The notes under the pieces are model-generated. The model made no database searches and was not told where the DNA came from. It saw only the letters and a program-made list of their open reading frames with translations. Both the position numbers and the translations under genes were made by a program. Below are positions 55,717 through 64,000 of a stretch of 64,000 nucleotides of DNA, piece after piece (position 1 is the first letter of the stretch; every line of letters begins with the position of its first letter). Source of the stretch: Garcia nutans (taxonomy: Eukaryota > Streptophyta > Magnoliopsida > Malpighiales > Euphorbiaceae); contig CANTUV010000008.1 in the NCBI GenBank assembly GCA_947685225.1, forward strand, positions 31,364,001 through 31,428,000, written 5' to 3'.

Positions 55717-57799
55717 TGCGAGCGGGGATTTTTACCTCTACTCCTATGTGGAATGGTTCTTGCGACTTCAGCATTGTTAGGCTCGGGGCCTTAGAGAACA
55801 CGGCCTAAACTTGAAAAAAATGGAGTCACCACCCGGACTAGTCGGGAAAATAGATAGGGGTGGATAACAAGATTCCTAAGGAATCCCCAAGCCCCTTATT
55901 AGGTTTGAAAAGTTGGGTACGCATGGGGAAGGTAAGAATGACCCAGCACCATCATAGCACCCGGTTCATTAGAATCGACCTCCTTTTTAGGTCTAAACAT
56001 TATTAAATTCTTAACTTATTAAAACATTATCCACACTACATGCAATTTAAAATAAATAAACATTCATTTTATTAAAATAAAAAAAAGGTCCAAACAAACA
56101 AACAAATAAAAATGGGCATCCATACAAGATGGAAACATGCCTTTACACTAATGTCTAATGTCTAAAACTAAATAAAATAGGACACCCACCATTTTGTGGA
56201 AACTTGTCCTTTACATTGATCCCAAAACTTAAAATAAATTAAATTACATTGAACTTAACAAATGAGGTGCCCACTAAGTGAAAATATACCTCTTACATCC
56301 TTAAAATCAAAATAAACCAATAAGAACATTCAACCATTTATCATAAATAAAACATCAATAGATCATTTATCATAAACATACAATAATGAATCAAGCAATC
56401 AAGTCCAGGTTCTAATCTTAAATAAAGCATTAAATACACAAAATTAGGGTTTACATACTACATTAGGACTTATAGGGTTTTAAAGATGGTTTTAGGATTT
56501 TTATGACTAAATTAGGGTTTATATCTAATATTAGGGTTTAATATGCAAAATAGGGTTTTTAGGGTTTTGAAAACATACAAATAAGGGTTTGTGAAACCAA
56601 CTAGAATTCTTGGATCAAAACATAGGAATTTAGGTTTAAAATATGTGATTTAAAACTAAACATAATGGATTAGGGTTTTGAATCAAGTTAAATCATATTA
56701 TTAGGGTTTTCACAAACTGTCACCAAGGTTCTCTTTATATTGAAATTAATAGTGTTAATGGTTTGGCTACTGGATGTTTAATGGATCATTGTGCAAAGAT
56801 GAGGATGATTCAAAGGGTTTACATGATTATTGCAAGCTAAACTAACTTACTGCATGATAATTTTTAAAAGCAAATAGCTACTAGAAGTAAATATTAATCA
56901 ACATTTAAAACCATAATCAAAGCAACTTTTATTGAATTTAAATGAATTAAATATAGAGAACGTACCTTCATTTGTTGGCTCCACTAAAGTGAAAGAGACC
57001 ATGTATTTGACTGCTTGAATCTACTTAAGTTTCTGGCTGGAGGTTAAGTGCAATCAGGGGCAGTTTTTGCTTCTTCCCTCCTGGTTGCTGTGTTTATGTT
57101 TTATTTCTTCTTTGGTTAATTGTTGTTGTTAATTGTAGCTGCCCTCCTTTGTGTTTATTATTATGCTCCTATTTATAAGAAATAAACTAGGTTAAAACAA
57201 GTAAATCCCAAGCTAAATCTGAGCTTAATCCAGATTTCCAAGTTAATAAGTTCAAAAATGTAACCATATCGGATTAAAATGAAATAAGTTCGACATGAGA
57301 CCGTGTCGATGTCAAATTAAAATCACTTTAATTCGATATGGACCAGCTAATTTGATATGAAAGTGGTCCATATCGAATTAAAACTTGTTTAATTTGATAT
57401 GGACCAACATCTATATTGAATTGGAAGTCCAATTTGATATGGACACTTCCAATTCGATATGGAAGTGATCCATATCAAAGTAGAATGAATCTAATTCGAT
57501 ATGGATGCTTCCATATCAAATTATATTGTTCTAATTTGATATGGACCATCTATATCGAATTAGGCAAGTCCAATTTGATATGGCATGATCCATTCTCAAA
57601 ACAAACCTGCTTCAATCATCAAATGGAAAGTTTCAGGGCTTTCAAATTTGAACCGACTTATTTTAGGCCTTATAAAATTGAACCAATCTAATTAAAAGCT
57701 TTAAAATAGGTTTAAGCCATTAAGAATGGATCGATCTTTGACTAAGACTTTTTAAATTGGGATTGGACTAGCTTAGGGCCAAAATTAAGGGTCTACAGC
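55717..57799 (-). mobile_element. T1 5' LTR
   Basis: 2083 bp, minus-strand TGTAGACCCTTAATTTTGG to CGCTCGCA. Near its 3' side it has GGAGTCACCACCCGGA and GGTACGCATGGGGAAGGT-like blocks typical of Tat/Ogre termini. TTAGGGTTT-like motifs are scattered at 56440-56720, and a cluster of GATATGGA motifs lies at about 57285-57600. Confidence 0.75.
57260..57600. repeat. Cluster of ATTTGATATGGA / TCCATATCGAATT motifs
   Basis: More than ten copies of a 12-14 bp motif in both orientations, many as close inverted pairs, within the T1 5' LTR. Confidence 0.8.
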
Positions 57800-58353
57800 C
57801 TCCCCAAGCCACAATGGCTCAAACCATGATGGAGCATTCTAGATCTCACTAGGCCACATAGCTTCAACCATTTGCCACATAGCTCATCTTTTGGGAACAC
57901 ACCCATCCACAATACCTGGCCACATGGTTCGTCTTTTGGCAACATAAATTTCAATCATTCAACCCAACTACATGGCTCACCTTTTGGAAACACACCCATC
58001 TAAACTTTAACCATAATAACTCACCATTTAAGCCTTAGCCATTTGGCCTCAAAAAGCTAGACTTCATAACCATAACATACAAACTATGCCACATGTGCCT
58101 AACCATTTTGACACAAGAACCATGACCCATTGACTAGTGGTTTGACCATACCTAAATTAAAGCATTATGTACTTGGCCTACATATGAGCCACTAACTATG
58201 AGCCGCCCATCATTAGTGTCCTACTAACTAGGCCCATCTTTGCAAGTCTTTAAACACCATATTGCCCTCTTGAGCAATTCAGCCTTTCTCAAAGCCTTTC
58301 TTGACCTAAGCCTTTTCATGTGAAGGTACTCATCGCCTAATAAGGAGGCATCA
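57800..58353. other. Unclassified spacer, no gene
   Basis: C-rich, CCACATGGCTC-type phrases recur (CCACATAGCTC, CTACATGGCTCACC), suggesting a diverged repeat. Probably the upstream part of T2. Confidence 0.4.
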
Positions 58354-59171
58354 TTAAGACGCCCTTTTACTTGGAAGCTTTCCATAAAAAAATAAGAAGA
58401 CAACTTTCAAATGGTTCTCAATGCCAAACAAGATTACTTTACCAATCTCCTTAAGAAGCAAGAGGAGAATTTTTAGACAATCCTTGTGGCCTATCAGGCT
58501 TATTCCATCACTCTCATTAAAGAACACCGAGAGAATTTTCAAGAAGTGCTCATTGCACAACAAGCTTATATTGTTGAGCTCATCAAGAAGATGACATAAC
58601 ATGTTGAAGCTACCACTACCATGAACATCCAACAAGCCAATTTCGGGAAAATCCTACTCAATTATCTACAGTCTCAATGCCAGTCTTCAAATAAGCCAGG
58701 TCCAACCAATGCAGCTGCTAATGAGGAAGTTACCTAAAAGACTTCCCAAGCATTCATCAACCTTTCCTCTTCCTTGGATCATTTTCAAGGTAGAGAAAAC
58801 AACTCTAATCATGAGGAACTCATAGAGCATGATACAATAACATTGGGTCCCCCAAAGATGGGCAAGCAGATCAAAAAGAGTAACACTAAATGGAATTTAC
58901 AGACTTGGGGATGCCATTAGGCCTGGTCTATGTGAAAGCTTTGGAAGCTCATTTGGTGACACCTCTAGAACCAAGCAAGCCTCACTTCCCCTTGCGTAAA
59001 AGCTATAAGGTCAATGAATATTATGCATACCACCAAGGGGGTGGACATAGAACTAATAAATGCAAAAGCCTAAGACACAAAATTCAGGACCTCATTGATA
59101 ATGGGATGATCATTCCACCCAAGACAACCAACATTGGTAACCCTTTCCAATTACCATTAAGGCTAGACTAA
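58354..59171 (+). pseudogene. T2 gag remnant (Tat-like), plus strand
   Basis: The first part is decayed, with many stops. The best piece (58890-59171) reads MEFTDLGMPLG, LVTPLEPSKPHFP and YAYHQGGGHRTNKCKSLRHKIQDLIDNG, the same H-x4-H-x4-C end as T1 gag, with Tyr in place of the first Cys. It is in opposite orientation to T1, so it belongs to another insertion. No pol follows. A frameshift around 58890 cuts it from upstream gag. Confidence 0.7.
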
Positions 59172-59289
59172 ATATGCTTTGGTCAAGCAGACCTCCCCAT
59201 ATCCACCAAAATGCCAATTACATTTCCTAACCAAACTAGGAAAATAACCCCTTATATGTTAACCAACCAGAGACCCTTTGACAATTGAT

Positions 59290-59645
59290 ATTATGAGAAG
59301 GTTGAGTCCTAGTCAAAGCTCGTGTCAGATACTGAGCCAAGGTAAAAAAAATCTAAGTCCAAGTCTCAAAGCATCGAGTCAGAACTCAAAATTGATCAAA
59401 ATTGAAATTGGAATTTTGTCAAATTCTTAAAAGTTTAAGTCTACCAGCATCAAGTTAAGGTCAAAATCATGGTCCAGTCGGAGCCTCAAAAGTTTGGGTC
59501 TACCAACATTGTGTCAAAGCTTATGTCAATCAAAATCAAAATTTAAGTCCAAATCCACCAACATCGAGTCAAAGCTCGAGCCAATCCATGTCAGAGTCAG
59601 AGTCTATTCTGAGTTAAAGCCTAAGTCAAACATTGAGGTTGTAGA
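59290..59645 (+). repeat. Degenerate AGTCTACCAACATCGAGTC-type repeats
   Basis: Loosely repeated phrases (TCTACCAACATTG, CACCAACATCGAGTCAAAGCTCG, GTCAAAGCT) at irregular spacing. No coding frame. Confidence 0.6.
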
Positions 59646-59873
59646 GTCAATATCTTTTGTAATAGTCCATTTATTAATAAAATACACAAATTTCATTATC
59701 TTTTATGCATTATTCAAAAAAAAAAGAGAAAATAAAAAAAAAGAGAAGAAAAAAATAAATAAAAAGATGACCTTGACATTACATCATCATAGTAAATGAG
59801 GATCAGTTCTCTAGAAGGACTTACAAGATAAAGATCATATAGCCGGTCAAACAGAAGTCCTATATGGGATCCT

Positions 59874-59877
<4 letters not shown>

Positions 59878-59938
<61 letters not shown>
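59878..59938. repeat. (GA)n microsatellite
   Basis: About 60 bp of GA repeats with one AAAG interruption. Confidence 0.95.
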
Positions 59939-59939
<1 letters not shown>

Positions 59940-60008
59940 AGAAGAAGAAGAAGAATGAAAAAGTCACTTTCAAGATCCAGCAAGACGTTCAAAAGTGTAC
60001 ACAAATCT

Positions 60009-61048
60009 GTAGACCCTTAATTTTTGACGCAGCCTGGTCCGATATTTTTTATATAGTCCAAAATAATTTTTGTGGTATTTTAATTAAATAATATTTATTT
60101 TAGTATTTATTATTTATAATTTTTAATAAAAATGGTGAAGTTAATAAAATAATAAATAATAAAAATAAAAAATAAAAATAAAAATCAATGATGAAAAAAT
60201 CGGCGACAAAAAAAAAAAATTTCATCTCCGAATGTTCAATTGGCCAGGCCAATTCGCCCGCAGGAATTTCCTGCTGCGAATTGGTTGGCCGCCTAGCTCC
60301 CGCCCGTAGGAATTTCTTCATTCGCTCACAATTCTTGGCCAACACTCGCAGTTTAAGCCAGCGAAGTTTTCCAATGCAGTTTTTTCCGAAACCAAATTTT
60401 ATTTGGTTTTGGTTTCTTTTCCTAATTGATTTTAGTTTCCTTAAATAATTAGAAGTAGGTTTATGATTTTTCCTATAAATAACACGTTAAAACTCAGAAT
60501 TAAGAGGATAAAAAATTAGTGTTACTAGCTAGACTTGGGACTTCAGATTTGAGAGAAGCAAGAAACGGCAGAAAAGCTAGCAACAAGAAGCAATCAACAA
60601 TCCATTCAAAGGCAACATTGCCTTTGTTTTTGTTCATCCAGAAGCAAATTGTGGAGGAACCAACGAATGGAGGTTTGATTATAAATCTTTTGTTTGATGT
60701 TATTTACAATGTTTCCATCATTTATTTTTCTAAGTAATCTAAATTATTAAACTTAGTAATGTATCATACATTCTTCCAGTAGCCTTAGTCAATGATCTAA
60801 ACCTTAAGAACCATAAAACTACTCTTATGTTTCCAAAAACCTTAAGAACCCTAAAAGTGTTTCTTCTGTTTCCAAAAACCATAAATCCTAAACTACTCTT
60901 ATGTTTCCTAAAATCTTAAAAACCCTAAACTACTCTTCTGTTTCCAAAAACCTTAAATCCTAAACTACTCTTCTATTTCCAAAAATCTTAAAAATCCTAA
61001 ACTACTCTTCTGCTTCCAAAAATCTTAAAATCCCTAAACTACTCTTCC
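60009..61048 (+). mobile_element. T2 LTR fragment (Tat-like), cut by E4
   Basis: Starts TGTAGACCCTTAATTTTTG, the same start as T1 but in plus orientation. Runs about 1.0 kb until E4 begins at 61049. Includes the GC-rich block 60235-60355 shared with 43265-43420 and a tandem array at its right end. Confidence 0.7.
60783..61045 (+). repeat. Tandem array of CTAAACTACTCTTCTGTTTCC-type units
   Basis: About six diverged copies of a unit near 40 bp (AACCTTAAGAACCCTAAAACTACTCTT...TTTCCAAAA). Confidence 0.8.
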
Positions 61049-61402
61049 TGTAACACCCCTATATCCCGTATACGTACCAAGCATGCTTAAACGATCGTAG
61101 TATCCGTATACTGAATATAGGAAATGCCACAGTTTTAAAATGATACATAACAATTTCCTTTGTAAGTAATTGAAACCAACTCAAACATTTTAAAAGAAAT
61201 CCAAAAGACACCACATATATATATAATATTTATTAATTCACAGCGGAAGTTATTACAAATAGGTTAAAAACCAAAATTTACAAAATGTAGAATATATATA
61301 CATGATTGGCAGCTCTTCTCCAATCTTTAAGCCCCAAAATAAACTCTTCAAGGTCTACACTCACTTGGTCTCGAAGAGCTCTCAGGTTCAACTCTGTTAC
61401 CT

Positions 61403-61440
61403 GCGCGATCAAACACTATCGCGCTAAGCCAACGGCTTAG
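61403..61440 (-). other. Paired short hairpins in E4 LTR
   Basis: In element sense CTAAGCC-GTT-GGCTTAG, then GCGCGAT-(8)-ATCGCGC; both stems perfect. Confidence 0.75.
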
Positions 61441-61624
61441 TAGTACAAGATATAATAACATTATACTAAAATACAATGTCACAATCAATTATATACATCA
61501 TTCAAAAACATATCACCCTTCCGATATATTACTTTGTTCAATGCCATATTAACAATTCTACTATAGCACCATTCATCATATTCATTCAAATTCATCATTA
61601 TAGCCCATAACCATAGCTTCATAT

Positions 61625-61900
61625 ACGAACCCTCCCCCAACCAGGTCGGTTGCCCTCTAATCCCAAGGGTCCCCAGGAGGCAGATAGGTACGTATAAAAC
61701 TATCAGTAACGAACCTTTTTCCCCACCAGGTCGGTAGTCCAAGTTCGGTTGCCCATCCCAATGGGTCCGCATGGTTCCGCAGGAGGCAAATAGGTACGTA
61801 TAATACTAATTGTATCGAACCTTTCCCCACCAGGTCGGTAGTCCAAGATCGGTTGCCCAACTCACTGGGTCCGCATGGTTCCGCAGGAGACGAATAGGTC
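61625..61900 (-). repeat. Tandem cassette in E4 LTR, unit about 115 bp
   Basis: About three diverged copies of a GC-rich unit containing CCACCAGGTCGGTAGTCCAAG, ATGGGTCCGCATGGTTCC and GCAGGAGGCAAATAGG. It replaces the cassettes of other families at the same LTR position. Confidence 0.85.
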
Positions 61901-63416
61901 CGTTCAACAATCTTTAACATTACTTTCTCAATTCATTTCATTCTCATAAGCAAATTAGACAACAATGCTTTAATCATCTCACATTACAATAAAACAATTC
62001 TTCATAATATTATATCTTTCACATTTCATTTCATCATAGTATACAACATCAATTACACTACCTAAACACACATATTATTATTCAATCATCTCATCAAGGC
62101 ATGCTTCAATCATATCATTCACATTTCTTTATGTCTCAATTCATATTATGCATATAACATACCATTGTTCATAGCTTTAGGATCTTACACATACATTTGT
62201 TTATGTCATTCATTGATTTAAGTGTGCTTAAAGTGTTTAGGTTTAGGTTTAGGTACCAACTTACCTTTGAAGGACCAAAACAATGTAAGAAGAACAAAGA
62301 ATAAAAACATTAACTAACACATTTGAGGGACACGGGCAGCACACTTGAGGGACATGGCCAAGCTTGTGGCCGTGTCTCTCAACCACAAATTCCAGTAGCA
62401 AACACGGGCATAGGACACGGCCAAGCTTGTGGCCGTGTCTCTCAACCAAAAATCACAGTAGCTAACACGGCCAGGGGACACGGCCGTGTCTCTCAAAAAC
62501 CAAACCAACACGCCCAAATTTTCTTGGCTTGGTTGTGTCTCTCCTTGCTTTTGGCCGTGTCACTCATGAACAAAACCCTAAATGTGGCCAACCCTCTTCT
62601 AAATGCATTTTAACCCATTATGCACAACATAAACTCATTCAAATAGATGTAATCAAAGTTATTAACACTTATTTTGCATATTGAACACAATATTCACATT
62701 AACCATACATTAAATCATTCACCAAATCCCAAACCCTAAAACCAACTTCTTCCACTTAAACTTACAATCTTCACAAACCGACACCAATTCAATCTTTTAC
62801 CTTACAATCAATTTTAACACTTGTAAACACATATCAAACACACCAAATCATCACATCAACAAATCACAATTCACCTTAGACACAACTTCAAAATTAACAA
62901 AGGAAAACAAGAGAGTACTTACTTTAAATGAAGAAATTCCACAAATCTCTAACCAAATCCCTTGATTCCTTCTTCAATTTGATTCTAGCTTCAAGAACAC
63001 CTCTCTTGCTCTCTCTTTTCTTCAATGGCCGGCACCCAAAATGAGAAGAAAAGCAAATAAATACAAGTCAAACACTTTTCCTTCTTTAAATCTCCACCAC
63101 ACAATTTGACAAAACAATTACTTAAATGCCCTTCATCCATTTAATTAACCTTTTGTCTCATATGTGCCCATTTAAGTAATTTCACAAATCTCAAATAAAT
63201 ATCCTCTTGCATTGACTCTCTACTTGACTTATGTATATGTTAGTTATATCATCATATAAACAACATATAAACTTGTCTCTAAACCCTCTTTCTTTCCAAA
63301 ATACATATACATAAGCATTCTCTTACCAATTTCTTTTCTTATCACATAACATATACATTCAATCCAATTTATAACAACATAACCAAGACTTCTAGGGCTT
63401 ACATGGGGATATTACA

Positions 63417-63450
63417 ATTCTCCCCCTCTAAAAAGAAAATTTCATCCTCG
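63417..63450 (-). promoter_or_regulatory. E4 polypurine tract and pre-polypurine hairpin
   Basis: Minus-strand AGAGGGGGAGAAT abuts the LTR; AATTTCGAGGATGAAATTTT lies just before it. Confidence 0.85.
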
Positions 63451-63463
63451 AAATTACCTGATA

Positions 63464-64000
63464 TCAAGTCCGAAACAACTGAGGATATTGATCTCGCATG
63501 GTTTGCTCACTTTCCCAAGTTGCCTCTTCTTTTGCATGATTCTTCCATAAAACCTTCACCAATGGCACTCTCTTATTTCTCAATTCTTTCACTTCACGTG
63601 CCAAGATAGCAACTGGTTCCTCTTCAAATGTCAGATTTGGATTCACTTCGATAGATTCAATCGGCAACACATGAGATGGATCTGATCGATACCTTCTCAA
63701 CATAGAAACATGGAATACATTATGAATCCGATCCAACTCAGGTGGCAAAACAAGCCGATAAGCAGCTGGCCCAACTCTTTCTAAAACTTCATATGGTCCA
63801 ATGAAATGAGGACTCAATTTCCCTTTCCGACCGAATCTCAATATCTTTTTCCAAGGAGACACTTTCAAAAATACCTTATCTCCAATATCAAACTCTATGT
63901 CTCTTCTTTTCAGATCTGCATAAGACTTCTGTCGATCTGAAGCTGCTTTTAACTTGCCTCGAATGACTTTCACTTTTTCTTCAGTTTCTTGAATCAACTC
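63464..64000 (-). CDS. E4 integrase C-terminus and chromodomain (partial)
   Basis: An uninterrupted frame from the window edge to the stop at 63464-63466 (178 residues seen). It includes KVFLKVSPWKKILRF, GPYEVLERVGPAAYRL, the FHVSMLRRYRSDPSH linker and a chromodomain end with VPLVKVLWKN and ATWESEQTM. No break is seen in this part, unlike E2. Whether the whole element is intact cannot be judged from here. Confidence 0.9.
   Translation of the reverse strand, partial: ELIQETEEKVKVIRGKLKAASDRQKSYADLKRRDIEFDIGDKVFLKVSPWKKILRFGRKGKLSPHFIGPYEVLERVGPAAYRLVLPPELDRIHNVFHVSMLRRYRSDPSHVLPIESIEVNPNLTFEEEPVAILAREVKELRNKRVPLVKVLWKNHAKEEATWESEQTMRDQYPQLFRT

Larger units (their letters stand above)
42290..57799 (-). 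mobile_element. T1: Tat-like Ty3/gypsy element, deleted inside and split by N2
   Basis: Minus-strand order: 5' LTR (57799-55717), primer site, gag remnant, 3' LTR from 53600 downward, continuing across N2 at 43525 to an indistinct end near 42290. LTR ends are TGTAGACCCTTAATTTT. The interior is only about 2.1 kb and lacks pol. Tat lineage is inferred from the gag C-terminal motif and LTR style. Confidence 0.7.
61049..63416 (-). mobile_element. E4 3' LTR
   Basis: 2368 bp, TGTAACACCCC to GGGGATATTACA on the plus strand. GACACGG motifs at 62325-62560. The long inverted arms seen in E1-E3 are not evident, but a tandem cassette sits in the corresponding place. Confidence 0.92.
61049..64000 (-). 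mobile_element. E4: Tekay-like element, continues beyond the window
   Basis: 3' LTR 61049-63416 on the minus strand, then polypurine tract and the end of pol, open to the window edge. Related to E3 and S1. Possible left duplication CTTCC (61044-61048); the partner lies outside. Confidence 0.92.

Noticed and set aside
56440..56720. TTAGGGTTT-like motifs as interstitial telomere
   Set aside because: The motifs are irregularly spaced and varied; they are part of an AT-rich Tat-like LTR, not a TTTAGGG tandem run.
57416..57691. 91-residue frame with repeated SNLIWT words
   Set aside because: Translation of the ATATCGAATT motif cluster, not a protein.
59714..60004. 96-residue minus-strand frame rich in Leu and Ser
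   Set aside because: It translates the (GA)n microsatellite.

Overview
This is a stretch of plant nuclear heterochromatin built almost entirely of nested transposable elements. I see no intact host gene. The plant assignment rests on chromodomain Ty3/gypsy (chromovirus, Tekay/Del-like) polyproteins, initiator-Met-tRNA primer-binding sites, LTRs of 2.3-3.2 kb, Tat-like gag remnants and a CACTA transposon. The species cannot be named; the very AT-rich DNA would fit a eudicot.

Layout. (1) 1-9232: E1, a minus-strand Tekay-like element with its 3' LTR cut by the window start, a broken gag-pol, PBS and 5' LTR. (2) 9233-9882: older dispersed repeat. (3) 9883-34323: E2, a plus-strand Tekay-like element with an AGAGA target duplication. 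Its gag-pol is split by N1 (14912-23846, GTACC duplication), a complete LTR retroelement with no coding capacity. Its 3' LTR carries C1 (28685-33387, ATA duplication), a CACTA-type DNA transposon that has captured exons resembling the alpha subunit of phenylalanine-tRNA ligase. (4) 34708-37279: S1, a solo LTR with a TATTC duplication. (5) 37874-41273: E3, a truncated minus-strand element (partial gag, PBS, 5' LTR). (6) 41276-42270: tandem array, then a second copy of the dispersed repeat. (7) About 42290-57799: T1, a minus-strand Tat-like element with only a deleted gag inside. Its 3' LTR is split by N2 (43531-53376, TATAT duplication), a second noncoding LTR element whose two 3165-bp LTRs differ at only four positions that I could find. 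(8) 57800-61048: T2, a plus-strand Tat-like gag ruin and LTR fragment. (9) 61049-64000: E4, another minus-strand Tekay-like element running off the window.

How it fits together. E1-E4 carry the domains (Gag, protease, reverse transcriptase, RNase H, integrase, chromodomain) needed to copy and insert such elements, but every copy seen here is broken or cut. N1 and N2 have the same kind of termini, primer site and polypurine tract but no proteins, so they must have been moved in trans, N2 very recently. LTRs of coding and noncoding elements share structural signals despite diverged sequence: a pair of adjacent short hairpins with compensatory changes, a hairpin just before the polypurine tract, a long inverted repeat around an exchangeable tandem-repeat cassette (not found in N1 or E4), and strong depletion of C on the sense strand. 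These, with the array of eleven mini-hairpins inside N1, are the most interesting signals in the window.
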